Below are positions 9,359 to 16,983 of a DNA stretch of 64,000 bases, piece by piece. The DNA comes from Propionibacteriaceae bacterium (lineage in GTDB: Bacteria; Actinomycetota; Actinomycetes; Propionibacteriales; Propionibacteriaceae). Below the pieces are notes generated by a model, which was not told where the DNA came from, ran no database searches, and worked only from the letters and a program-made list of their open reading frames with translations. The position numbers and the translations under genes are program-made. The stretch lies in contig JAOPXN010000070.1 of assembly GCA_025965155.1 (NCBI GenBank), forward strand, positions 1 through 64,000. Reading direction: 5' to 3'. Each line of letters opens with the position of its first letter. Within the stretch, counting starts at the first letter, position 1.

Positions 9359-10477
9359 GTGGCGGATACAACCGGGGCTGACCTGACGACGTCGCCGCTG
9401 CACCAACGACATGTGGACGCGGGCGCCAAGTTCGCCGAGTTCGGCGGCTGGTCGATGCCGCTGGAGTACGCCGGGGGCGGCGTGCTGGCCGAGCACGCCG
9501 CGGTCCGCACGGCGGTCGGGATCTTCGACGTCAGCCACCTCGGCAAGGTAACGGTGTCCGGTCCCGGTGCCGCCGACTTCATCAACCGCTGCCTGACCAA
9601 CGACCTGAGCAGGATCGGCCCCGGCCAGGCCCAGTACACGCTGCTCTGCGCCGCGGACGGCGGCGTGGTGGATGACCTGATCGCCTATCTGAAATCGGCA
9701 GACGAGGTCTTCTTGATCCCCAACGCGGCCAACTGTGCCGAGGTGGTCGGCATCCTCGCGGCCGCCGCTCCCACGGGTGTGACGGTAACCAACCAGCACA
9801 CCGACTTCGCGGTTCTCGCGGTCCAGGGCCCGCACTCCGACGAGGTACTGTCCGCGGCCGGGCTGCCGACCGGGCACCCCTACATGTCCTTCGTCGCCGC
9901 CGGGCTGGGCGACACCGAGGTGATCGTCTGTCGGACCGGATACACCGGCGAGCGGGGGTATGAGCTGGTGGTCCCCGCGGCGGGGGCTGTGCCGGTCTGG
10001 GATGCCGTGGTCGCCGCGGGGGAGCCGTACGGTCTGCAGCCGGCCGGCCTCGGCGCCCGGGACACGTTACGGACCGAGATGGGTTACCCGCTGCATGGGC
10101 AGGACATCTCCACCTCCATCACCCCAGTCCAGGCGCGGCTTGGCTGGGCGGTGGGATGGAAGAAGGAGGCCTTCATCGGCGACCGGGCGCTGCGCGCGGA
10201 GAAGGAGGCCGGTCCGGCCCGGCTGCTGCGCGGCCTCAAGGCTGCCGGCCGGGGCATTCCCCGCCCGGGGATGGCGGTGGTTGACGACTCCGGCCACCCG
10301 GTCGGCGTTGTCACCTCCGGTACGTTCTCACCGACCCTGAAGACGGGGGTCGCGCTCGCGCTGGTGGACGAGCCCTACTCCGACGGGGATGTGGTCGCAG
10401 TGGACATCCGGGGCCGCGCTGAGACCTTCCTGATCACCCGGCCGCCGTTCGTCACACCGGGCGTCCGGGAGACCTGA
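9359..10477 (+). CDS. gcvT: glycine cleavage system T protein (aminomethyltransferase)
   Basis: This 372-residue T protein transfers the aminomethyl group from lipoylated H protein to tetrahydrofolate. It has the family N-terminus [20 protein letters not shown] and the DVSHLGKV block, then FAVLAVQGP and a C-terminal barrel. The H and P proteins are not in this window, although the lipoate genes nearby fit a shared cofactor need. It starts at GTG with GAGGAG about twelve bases upstream. A small membrane-protein gene follows at 10480. Confidence 0.95.
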   Translation: MADTTGADLTTSPLHQRHVDAGAKFAEFGGWSMPLEYAGGGVLAEHAAVRTAVGIFDVSHLGKVTVSGPGAADFINRCLTNDLSRIGPGQAQYTLLCAADGGVVDDLIAYLKSADEVFLIPNAANCAEVVGILAAAAPTGVTVTNQHTDFAVLAVQGPHSDEVLSAAGLPTGHPYMSFVAAGLGDTEVIVCRTGYTGERGYELVVPAAGAVPVWDAVVAAGEPYGLQPAGLGARDTLRTEMGYPLHGQDISTSITPVQARLGWAVGWKKEAFIGDRALRAEKEAGPARLLRGLKAAGRGIPRPGMAVVDDSGHPVGVVTSGTFSPTLKTGVALALVDEPYSDGDVVAVDIRGRAETFLITRPPFVTPGVRET

Positions 10478-10479
10478 GC

Positions 10480-10887
10480 GTGACCAGGTCCCGGATCGCC
10501 CATGCTGTGGTGATCGTCGTGGGGCTGTTGGTGCTGGCGTACCCGTTCACGGCTGGAGCGGAGCCCACGGTCACCTGCCGCGGCCAGCTGATGCAGCCGG
10601 GGGACGCGTGCCGCAAGGCCAACGGCGTGTCGGCCCAGACCTACGAGCAGCGCGCCCGGGACTCGAGCAACGCGAAGCCGGTCATGGTGGTTGGTGGGTT
10701 GGCGCTCGCTGCTTTCGGCGTGCTGCTCTTCGTCGGTGACCTCAGAGGTCGAAGACCGCCGGGCCCGCCGGAGCCAGCCCGCACGCGATCCGGCGTTGGT
10801 GCTTGGCGGACAGCTCCGGCAAGGCATCAACGCCGAACCAGCCCACCTCGGTCGACTCCTCATCGGCGACGTGGGCGTCACCGCTGA
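10480..10887 (+). CDS. small two-helix membrane protein with a Cys pair
   Basis: This gene starts two bases after gcvT. Residues 7-27 form a membrane helix or signal anchor. A short exported loop follows ([19 protein letters not shown], two cysteines), then a second helix at about 68-86 ending DLRGRR. The remaining 45 residues are Arg/Pro-rich and lie antisense to the NUDIX gene, so they look like run-on rather than evolved protein. Either the genes truly overlap by 146 bp or a frameshift has removed the original stop. Proteins with the C-x5-PGD-x-C pattern between two helices recur in actinobacteria. Their function is unknown. Confidence 0.6.
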   Translation: MTRSRIAHAVVIVVGLLVLAYPFTAGAEPTVTCRGQLMQPGDACRKANGVSAQTYEQRARDSSNAKPVMVVGGLALAAFGVLLFVGDLRGRRPPGPPEPARTRSGVGAWRTAPARHQRRTSPPRSTPHRRRGRHR

Positions 10888-11221
10888 CGTAGCGGCAGCG
10901 AAAAGTCATGCCGATGAACTGGCAGTGGTCCCCGTTCGGATAGACCACATCCTCCTCGGCGGTCAGCAGCACCAGCCTCTCCGCAACCACCACCACCCCG
11001 GTCTCCTCGAGCACCTCGCGGACCAGGCTGGCCGCCGGTTGCTCTCCTGGCTCGACGATGCCGGACGGCAGCTCCCAGCGGCCGTTGTCGCTACGTCGCC
11101 CGAGCAGGATGCGCTCACTTCCGGGTTCGCCGTCGACCACGACGGCGCTCACTCCGGGCAGCAGCAGCAGACCCTGGCCATGGCTCCGGCGGAGCTCAGT
11201 GATGTAGTCAGGCGTAGGCAC
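10742..11221 (-). CDS. NUDIX hydrolase
   Basis: This 159-residue protein carries a complete NUDIX box, [20 protein letters not shown] followed by TGV, which binds metal and cleaves nucleoside-diphosphate-linked substrates. Upstream, [15 protein letters not shown] is typical of the family. The substrate is not predictable. The start is GTG at 11219-11221. Both a TAGGGT hexamer six bases upstream and a GAGGA Shine-Dalgarno-like stretch are present. Its 3' end overlaps the convergent membrane-protein gene. Confidence 0.9.
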   Translation of the reverse strand: MPTPDYITELRRSHGQGLLLLPGVSAVVVDGEPGSERILLGRRSDNGRWELPSGIVEPGEQPAASLVREVLEETGVVVVAERLVLLTAEEDVVYPNGDHCQFIGMTFRCRYVSGDAHVADEESTEVGWFGVDALPELSAKHQRRIACGLAPAGPAVFDL

Positions 11222-11227
11222 TCCTCG

Positions 11228-11233
11228 ACCCTA
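11228..11233 (-). promoter_or_regulatory. -10 hexamer of the NUDIX gene
   Basis: TAGGGT lies six bases before GTG 11221. It partly overlaps the stop codon region of the TetR gene upstream, so the promoter would sit in that gene's 3' end. Confidence 0.4.
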
Positions 11234-11950
11234 ATGGGCGGCTAGCCGGTCGCTGGTGGGCGCGAGCAGGTGCAGCAGCTCCTCGAAGTACGCGTCGTGG
11301 TCGCTGACCGCGTTGACCAGGTGGCCGAACAGTTCCAGCGAGATGGCCCCGATCAGACCGCTCCAGGCGGCTGCCCCGGCCATCACCAGCCCGTCGTCCA
11401 CCTCCGTACCGATGAACTCGTGCATGCCCGTGATCGACCGATGGACCGCGGCCGGCACGACCGGTTGCTGGACCGGACCGGCGGCCGCGATGTCCCGCAG
11501 CAGCACGGCCAGCACGCCGGTGACCCGGGTGGCGGGCTGGATGGTGCTCTGTGGGGCGTCGTAGCCGGGGACCGGCGAACCGAACAGCAGGGCGTAGTCG
11601 TAGGGATGCGCGACCGCCCAGCCCCGAACGCAGCGGCCGAGCGTGAGCCAGCGGAGCAGATGGTCGTTCCGGTCGACCACGGCGGAGTCGGCTTCCTCCA
11701 CCACCGATCCGAGCTCGTTATAGCCGCTTTCCAGCAGGGCCGTGAGCAGATGATCCCGGCTGGGGAAGTAGCGATAGACCGCCGACGAGGCCATTCCGAG
11801 ATCGCGAGCAACCGCGCGGACCGAGAGCTGAGCGGGACCGACGACGCCGAGCTGCTTGCGGGCGCTGTCCACGATGTCCCGGGTCAGCTCGGCTCGGGCC
11901 ATGGCGCGAGCCGTGCGCGGTGCCCTGCGATGGTCGGTGTCCAGGTCCAT
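11231..11950 (-). CDS. TetR-family transcriptional regulator
   Basis: This is a 239-residue repressor-type protein. The N-terminal helix-turn-helix is clear: LSVRAVARDLGMASSAVYRY, then FPSRDHLLTALL. The C-terminal ligand domain resembles the WHG/TetR_C_33 type (WLTLGRCVRGWAVAHPYDYAL). I chose ATG at 11948-11950 because the upstream 27 codons are not TetR-like and AGGA lies eight bases before this ATG. It is divergent from the epimerase gene at 12081. A perfect palindrome in the gap (12042-12056) is the likely operator, so it probably controls the epimerase and itself. Confidence 0.9.
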   Translation of the reverse strand: MDLDTDHRRAPRTARAMARAELTRDIVDSARKQLGVVGPAQLSVRAVARDLGMASSAVYRYFPSRDHLLTALLESGYNELGSVVEEADSAVVDRNDHLLRWLTLGRCVRGWAVAHPYDYALLFGSPVPGYDAPQSTIQPATRVTGVLAVLLRDIAAAGPVQQPVVPAAVHRSITGMHEFIGTEVDDGLVMAGAAAWSGLIGAISLELFGHLVNAVSDHDAYFEELLHLLAPTSDRLAAH

Positions 11951-11988
11951 GCCGCCATCCTGGCAGCGGCCGAGAGCACTGACAAGAG

Positions 11989-12005
11989 AAGAGATCAATG
12001 CTCTT
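11989..12005. promoter_or_regulatory. partial operator copy in the TetR/epimerase gap
   Basis: AAGAGATCAATGCTCTT has matching ends AAGAG/CTCTT and shares TGCTCT with the perfect palindrome 40 bp away. GAGAGCA also appears at 11972-11978. These could be weaker or half sites for the same regulator. Confidence 0.35.
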
Positions 12006-12041
12006 GCTTTTGGTGCCGCCCTACTCCACACTGAACAGAAG

Positions 12042-12056
12042 GAGAGCAGTGCTCTC
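12042..12056. promoter_or_regulatory. palindromic operator, probable TetR site
   Basis: GAGAGCA-G-TGCTCTC is a perfect inverted repeat with 7-base arms and one central base, 25 bp before the epimerase ATG in the divergent gap. Size and symmetry fit a TetR-family dimer. Confidence 0.6.
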
Positions 12057-12080
12057 GAAAACTAGACGCGGAGGACCGAA

Positions 12081-13049
12081 ATGACGCAGAAGCATCTGAT
12101 CGTGGGGGCCGGACCGGTGGGGACCGAGACGGCTCGGTTGCTCAGCGAGGCCGGGCACGAGGTGGTGGCCGTGACCCGTTCGGGCTCACGCCCGGACTGC
12201 GCAGGAGTACGCAGGGTGGCCGCCGATGCCAGCGACCCGGACACGTTGGCGGCCCTTGCGGACGGAGCCACCGCTATCTACAACTGCGCGAACCCGTCGG
12301 ACTACACCGCCTGGGCTCGAGTCTGGCCGCCACTGGCCGAGAGTCTGCTGATCGCGGCTGAACGCTCCGGCGCCGTCCTGGTGACGGCCTCCAGCCTGTA
12401 CGGCTACGGCCCCGTGACCGAGCCGATGGTGGAAGGCCAGCCGGACCGGGCCACCGACTCGAAGGGCCGGATCCGCGCCGGCATGTGGGCCGAGGCCCGA
12501 CGGCGCCACGAGGCGGGCCGGATCCGTGCGGTCGAGGTACGCGGGTCGGACTACATGGGGGCCGGCGTCGGCGCCAACGGGCACATCCCGCGGCAGCTGC
12601 CGACGGCCAGGAAAGGCAGAACCGCCTGGGTGATGGGCAGTCCGGATCTGCCCCACACCTGGACCGACGTCCTCGACATGGGCCGGACCCTGGTTGCGGT
12701 GGCCGGTCGGGAGGACAGCTGGGGGCAGGTGTGGCACGCACCGAGCAACCCGGCTCGGACTCAGCGGGAGGCGCTGACCGATGTCCTGGCAGCGCTGGGA
12801 CGGCCCGCCGTCGCGGTGCGGCCCTACCCCCGGCTGCTGACCGCCGTGGGTGGCCGGGTGTCCGGGCTGATGCGCGAGCTGAACGAGATGGCCTACATCT
12901 TCGACCGCCCGTACCTGATGGACTCGACCAGGACGAGTGAGTTCCTCGGGCTGGCGCCGACACCGTGGCCGGAGGTCTGCCGGCGGACGGCCGGTCAGCC
13001 CTCCGGCGACAGACTCATCGGGCCGTACACCAGCCGGTCCTCCTCGTAG
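12081..13049 (+). CDS. NAD-dependent epimerase/dehydratase family protein
   Basis: This 322-residue atypical SDR begins with the dinucleotide loop VGAGPVGTETARLL and continues NCANPSDYTAWARVWPP and ASSLYGYGP, the latter carrying the Ser/Tyr region. GAGGA precedes the ATG. It is divergent from the TetR regulator and likely under its control, as is common for such TetR/SDR pairs. The substrate is unknown. Its last 55 bases overlap, antisense, the end of a 65-residue gene on the other strand. Confidence 0.85.
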   Translation: MTQKHLIVGAGPVGTETARLLSEAGHEVVAVTRSGSRPDCAGVRRVAADASDPDTLAALADGATAIYNCANPSDYTAWARVWPPLAESLLIAAERSGAVLVTASSLYGYGPVTEPMVEGQPDRATDSKGRIRAGMWAEARRRHEAGRIRAVEVRGSDYMGAGVGANGHIPRQLPTARKGRTAWVMGSPDLPHTWTDVLDMGRTLVAVAGREDSWGQVWHAPSNPARTQREALTDVLAALGRPAVAVRPYPRLLTAVGGRVSGLMRELNEMAYIFDRPYLMDSTRTSEFLGLAPTPWPEVCRRTAGQPSGDRLIGPYTSRSSS

Positions 13050-13192
13050 AGGGTGACAGTCCGGATGCCGGCGTCGAGAAGTTCCGGGTAGAACTCACCA
13101 AGCCAGCTCTCGGCTTCGCCCTGAGTGGCGAACTTCTTTCCCAGACCGGCGTCCTCGCCCGGGTCGGCGTCGGCGGTCCAGAACCACGCCAT
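12995..13192 (-). CDS. conserved small protein, 65 aa
   Basis: This short protein (MAWFWTADADPG... LGKKFATQGEAESWLGEFY) ends LVYGPMSLSPEG. Small actinobacterial proteins of the same pattern (N-terminal WxW, FxTQxxAExWLGE, YGPMSL end) are known, without a function. It resembles a single alpha/beta fold. It starts one base after the aldo/keto reductase stop, so it is the second gene of that operon. Its 3' end overlaps the convergent epimerase gene. Confidence 0.8.
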   Translation of the reverse strand: MAWFWTADADPGEDAGLGKKFATQGEAESWLGEFYPELLDAGIRTVTLYEEDRLVYGPMSLSPEG

Positions 13193-13193
13193 C

Positions 13194-14198
13194 TCAGGTC
13201 AGCCGGCTCTTGGGCGACACGGAGCCCTCGGGGATCCGCTTCACTACGTCGTCGAGGGCGTCATCGATCGCCTTCATCGTCTCCGCCGACAGCTTCTTAC
13301 CGGCGGCAGCGGCGTTGTCCTTCACCTGCTCGGGACGGGACCCGCCGGTGATGGCGGTCGCGACGTTATCGTTCTGCAGCACCCAGGCCACTGCCAGCTG
13401 TGCCATCGTGAGCCCCTCGGCCTCGGCCAGCGGAGCCAGCTGCTGGACCCGGGTCAGCGTCTCGTCGGTGAGCAGGCGTCTGATGAAGTTGGCCCCGCCA
13501 GACTCGTCGGTGGCCCGGGAGCCCTCCGGTACCGGCTGTCCCGGCTTGTACTTTCCGGTCAGGATGCCCTGCTCGATCGGGGAGAACACGACCTGGCTGA
13601 TGCCCAGCTCCTGGCAGGTCGGCACCACCTCGGCCTCGATCACCCGGAACAAGGCGTTGTACTTCGGCTGGTTGGAGACGAGCGAGACCTTCAGCTCTTT
13701 GGCCAGCGCGTGCCCGGCCCGGATCTCGTCCGGTGTCCACTCGCTGACGCCGATGTAGAGCGCCTTGCCGGCGCGGACGACGTCGGCGAACGCCTGCATC
13801 GTCTCCTCCAACGGCGTCTCGTAGTCGAAGCGGTGCGCCTGGTAGAGGTCGACGTAGTCGGTCTTAAGCCGCTTCAGCGAACCGTTGATGGACTCGAGGA
13901 TGTGTTTGCGGGACAGGCCGGTGTCGTTCGGGCCGCCGGGGCCGGTGGGGAAGTAGACCTTGGTGAAGATCTCCAGGCTTTCCCGCCGCTCGCCGGCGAG
14001 GGCGTCACCCAGGATGGCCTCGGCCTTGCCGTTGGCGTAGGTGTCCGCGGTGTCGAATGTGGTGATGCCGACGTCCAGGGCCGCGCGGACGCAGGTGCTG
14101 GCCTGATCGGCCTCGACCTGCGAGCCATGCGTGACCCAGTTTCCGTAGCTGATCTCGGAGACCTTGAGGCCGCTGTTGCCGAGATACCTGAATTCCAT
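13194..14198 (-). CDS. aldo/keto reductase
   Basis: This 334-residue NADPH-dependent reductase has the barrel fold of the AKR superfamily, closest in style to the potassium-channel beta-subunit/YghZ group. The catalytic tetrad is visible: Asp and Tyr in FDTADTYANG, Lys in IFTKVYF and His in LYQAHRFD. The C-terminal NADP-binding end is AITGGSRPEQV. It is the first gene of a two-gene unit with the 65-residue protein. The physiological substrate is unknown. Confidence 0.93.
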   Translation of the reverse strand: MEFRYLGNSGLKVSEISYGNWVTHGSQVEADQASTCVRAALDVGITTFDTADTYANGKAEAILGDALAGERRESLEIFTKVYFPTGPGGPNDTGLSRKHILESINGSLKRLKTDYVDLYQAHRFDYETPLEETMQAFADVVRAGKALYIGVSEWTPDEIRAGHALAKELKVSLVSNQPKYNALFRVIEAEVVPTCQELGISQVVFSPIEQGILTGKYKPGQPVPEGSRATDESGGANFIRRLLTDETLTRVQQLAPLAEAEGLTMAQLAVAWVLQNDNVATAITGGSRPEQVKDNAAAAGKKLSAETMKAIDDALDDVVKRIPEGSVSPKSRLT

Positions 14199-14246
14199 GA
14201 AGTCCCCTTCGTCGGTGAGCCGGTACGTGCTCCGAGGCCGATCTTG

Positions 14247-14813
14247 CTAGAAGGCGTCGCCGCGCTTGATCCGGGGAGGGGGCATCCGGAAGCGACGGAT
14301 CTGAATCGAGCGGTTCATGCCGTACATCAGCAGGCCGCGGGTCGGGGCGTTGGGAAGCCGCTTGGCGAGCACCTGCTTGAACCCACGCCACATCCACAGC
14401 ACATCAACGATGACCACGATGATGAACACGTACATCAGCACGGTGCTGATCAAGGTGACCGCCGGGATGACCTGGTTAAGGAAGGCCAGCGCCAAGATGA
14501 TCACCAGGCTGGGCAGCAGGAGCTCCCCGATGCTGAACCGGGCGTCGATGTAGTCGCGCAGCAACGCTTTCTCCGGGACTGACTCGCGAAGGCTCATCGT
14601 CTTCATCCGGTTGGCCCGGGCGGCGCGGCTCGCCTCGGCCCGCGCCTCCTTCTTGGTCAGCGTTCTGGTCACCCGCTGGCGCCGAGCCGCCTCCGCTTCC
14701 TTGCGGGTCGGGGTGGGGCGGGCTTTCTTCGAAGGCCCGGACGGCGCCGAGCTGACCTTGGGGGTCGGCTCCGGGTCGGGTTCGGCCGGGGTGGTCCGTC
14801 GGAGAAATGCCAC
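14247..14813 (-). CDS. DUF3043-family membrane protein
   Basis: This 188-residue protein has a basic, Pro/Ala-rich cytoplasmic N-terminus (residues 1-75, RKEAEAARRQRVTR and KKEARAEASRAARA). Two membrane helices follow (about 97-115 and 118-140), then a basic C-terminus. The length and layout match DUF3043, an actinobacterial family of unknown role often found near respiratory or cofactor genes. It starts at GTG with GAAGAGG upstream. It is divergent from pspA, with a 183 bp gap. Confidence 0.85.
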   Translation of the reverse strand: MAFLRRTTPAEPDPEPTPKVSSAPSGPSKKARPTPTRKEAEAARRQRVTRTLTKKEARAEASRAARANRMKTMSLRESVPEKALLRDYIDARFSIGELLLPSLVIILALAFLNQVIPAVTLISTVLMYVFIIVVIVDVLWMWRGFKQVLAKRLPNAPTRGLLMYGMNRSIQIRRFRMPPPRIKRGDAF

Positions 14814-14901
14814 TGGTACCTCTTCACTGGGCGGGCTCTGGTCTACTAAGGGATTGTCTCAGGGGACCAACCCAAATAGGAAACTCCTCCAGCCGGCACC
14901 G

Positions 14902-14931
14902 GTGACCTCGTTACCATGGCGGGCATAGGGT
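14902..14931 (+). promoter_or_regulatory. candidate promoter of pspA
   Basis: GTGACC (14902-14907) and TAGGGT (14926-14931) are 18 bp apart, 66 bp before the pspA ATG. The -35 is the same hexamer as in the ctaE promoter candidate. Confidence 0.35.
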
Positions 14932-14996
14932 GGTCCGCAACGATCCACCAGGTCGTCGCGAACACCCGTGAATCCGGAAGGACCAGCTGACACCCC

Positions 14997-15836
14997 ATGA
15001 GCGGCATATTCCAGCGCATCTCGTTGATCTTCCGCGCCAAGACCGACAAGGCCTTGGACAAGATGGAAGATCCCCGCCAGACCTTGGACTACTCCTACCA
15101 ACGCCAGCTGGAGCTGCTGCAGAAGGTGCGCCGCGGTGTGGCCGACGTTGCGACCAGCCGGAAGCGGGTCGAGCTCCAGGCCAACCAGCTGACCATGCAG
15201 GCCGACAAGCTGACCCAGCAGGCGCAGAAGGCGCTCGAGGTGGGTCGTGAGGACCTGGGCCGGGAAGCCCTGACCCGGCGCTCCGGGATCCAGCAGCAGC
15301 TGGCCGACCTGCAGACCCAGCATGCCCAGCTGCTCGGCGAGGAGGAGAAGCTGACCCGCGCCAGCCAGCGACTGCAGGCCAAGGTCGACTCGTTCCGTAC
15401 CCGGAAGGAGACGATCAAGGCGACCTACTCCGCGGCCGAGGCGCAGACCCGGATCAACGAGGCATTCTCCGGCATCAGCGAGGAGATGGGCGACGTCGGG
15501 ATGGCGATCCAGCGGGCCGAGGACAAGACCGCACAGATGCAGGCCCGGGCCGGTGCGATCGACGAGCTGCTGGCGAGCGGGGCACTGGACGACCCGACCG
15601 GCACCACCAAGGACGACATCACCTTGGAGCTGGAGCGGCTGGCGTCGACCTCCGACGTGGAGAACGAGCTGGCGCAGATGAAGGCCTCGCTGACCTCCGG
15701 CCCGAACGCCGCGCCGCAGGCCATCACCGGACAGCCGGCTCAACCGCCGACCGGCAACACCGGCTACACGGCTCCGCAGCAGTACGACCCCAACGCGCCC
15801 GCGCAGCCGAACCAGAACCAGGGTGACCTGCGATGA
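14997..15836 (+). CDS. pspA: phage-shock protein A / IM30 family protein
   Basis: This 279-residue, almost entirely coiled-coil protein (residues about 1-225) has the family N-terminus IFQRISLIFRAKTDKALDKM followed by EDPRQTLDY. PspA/Vipp1 proteins form rods and rings that protect the cytoplasmic membrane under stress. The last 50 residues are a Pro/Gln/Asn-rich tail, longer than in E. coli PspA. GGAAGGA precedes the ATG. It is followed by PspAA with a four-base ATGA overlap. Confidence 0.93.
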   Translation: MSGIFQRISLIFRAKTDKALDKMEDPRQTLDYSYQRQLELLQKVRRGVADVATSRKRVELQANQLTMQADKLTQQAQKALEVGREDLGREALTRRSGIQQQLADLQTQHAQLLGEEEKLTRASQRLQAKVDSFRTRKETIKATYSAAEAQTRINEAFSGISEEMGDVGMAIQRAEDKTAQMQARAGAIDELLASGALDDPTGTTKDDITLELERLASTSDVENELAQMKASLTSGPNAAPQAITGQPAQPPTGNTGYTAPQQYDPNAPAQPNQNQGDLR

Positions 15837-16117
15837 TCGTACGGATCCTGGGTGAGGGTCAGTGGGAGCTGGCTGACGACCACGTCAACGACCTCAACGG
15901 CCTCGACGATGCCATCGAAAAGGCCGTGGCCGGCGGCGACGAAGTGGCTCTCACGGAAGCGCTGCACGCCATGCTGAGCCAGGTGCGGACCGTCGGGACG
16001 CCGGTGCCCGACGAGGAGATCAAGGACTCTGACCTGATCCTTCCGGCGGCCGACTCCAGCCTCGCGGAGGTACAGGCGTTGTTGAGCGGCTCTTCGGAGG
16101 GCCTGATTCCGGGTTAG
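15833..16117 (+). CDS. pspAA: PspA-associated protein PspAA
   Basis: This 94-residue protein starts MIVRILGEGQWELADDHVND, the characteristic beginning of the PspAA domain that accompanies PspA in actinobacteria and archaea. It has no membrane helix. Its ATG overlaps the pspA stop, so it is co-translated. The role is thought to be in membrane-stress signalling with PspA, but no activity is established from sequence. Confidence 0.85.
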   Translation: MIVRILGEGQWELADDHVNDLNGLDDAIEKAVAGGDEVALTEALHAMLSQVRTVGTPVPDEEIKDSDLILPAADSSLAEVQALLSGSSEGLIPG

Positions 16118-16135
16118 CCGCGTTGCGGCTACCGG
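16109..16135 (+). terminator. hairpin at the end of pspAA
   Basis: TAGCCGC-GTT-GCGGCTA (16115-16131) is a perfect 7 bp stem beginning at the stop codon, with CCGG pairing outside it. There is no T-tract. The rest of the gap to 16290 shows nothing else recognisable. Confidence 0.35.
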
Positions 16136-16290
16136 GCCGAGGAAGAGCCCAGAGCAGCCGAACCATGCAGGGTGCTGGCTGAGCGTCGTACTGCGGAACG
16201 AACCCTGACTCATCCCGTAGGTGGACCCGGGCCGCAAGGATCACGCTGCAGGCGGTCGGCTGCCGCTCCCGCGCCGAGCAGGCTGAGGGC

Positions 16291-16983
16291 ATGACGTCCA
16301 CGGTGCTCCTGAAGCCCTCCCAGCCTCCAGCTCAGCCATCCCTTCCGACGGTACGTGTCCTGCCGCTGCTCGCGGTGGCGATCAAGCTGGCCGCCGTGGC
16401 GCTGCTGCTGGTGGCAGTGGTGTATCCGGATCTGGGCGGCCTGAAGAGCAAGGGGATGGAAGCCCGGCTGGTGGCGTACCCGCTGGGGCTGGTTGCGTGC
16501 GGGCTGCTGTGGGCGGCCGCCGGCCGGCTCGGGGCGGTTCGACCGTTCTCCTGGGGCGCCGATGTGCTGTGCTCGCTGCCGATCCTGGTGGACCTGCTGG
16601 GGAACCGGCTGGGCCTGTTCGACTCGGTCCTGTGGTGGGACGACCTGATGCATGTCAGCATGCATGCGCTGATGACGGCAGGCGTGCTGTGGCAGTTCCT
16701 CCCGGACCCGCTACCTGCCTTGTACCTGGTCAGCGCCGCGGTGGCTTTCGGTGCCGTGACCGGCCTGGGCTGGGAGATCGCCGAGTACCTGGCCTTCATG
16801 AGGTACGGGGTCGAGTCGGAAGGTGCCTACCTGGACACCCTCGGCGACCTGGTCGGCGGCACCATCGGCTCGACGCTCGCCGGGGCGGCGGTCTGGTTCA
16901 GTCGGCGGCGGATCGGCCGGGGAGGTCCAGCATCCGCTGCAGCGCCGCTCGTGCGTACCGCTCGGTCTCGGCGTCGACGGTGA
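16291..16983 (+). CDS. YjdF/DUF2238-like membrane protein
   Basis: This 230-residue protein has about six membrane helices starting at residue 20. WWDDLMHVSMHAL and GLGWEIAEYLAF, with YLDTLGDLVGGTIGS, match the conserved polar residues of YjdF/DUF2238 proteins (DxxxH and a later Asp). Their function is not known. The final 29 codons are antisense to the end of nadA and give an Arg-rich tail, so the natural C-terminus may be shorter. GAGGGC precedes the ATG. Confidence 0.7.
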   Translation: MTSTVLLKPSQPPAQPSLPTVRVLPLLAVAIKLAAVALLLVAVVYPDLGGLKSKGMEARLVAYPLGLVACGLLWAAAGRLGAVRPFSWGADVLCSLPILVDLLGNRLGLFDSVLWWDDLMHVSMHALMTAGVLWQFLPDPLPALYLVSAAVAFGAVTGLGWEIAEYLAFMRYGVESEGAYLDTLGDLVGGTIGSTLAGAAVWFSRRRIGRGGPASAAAPLVRTARSRRRR

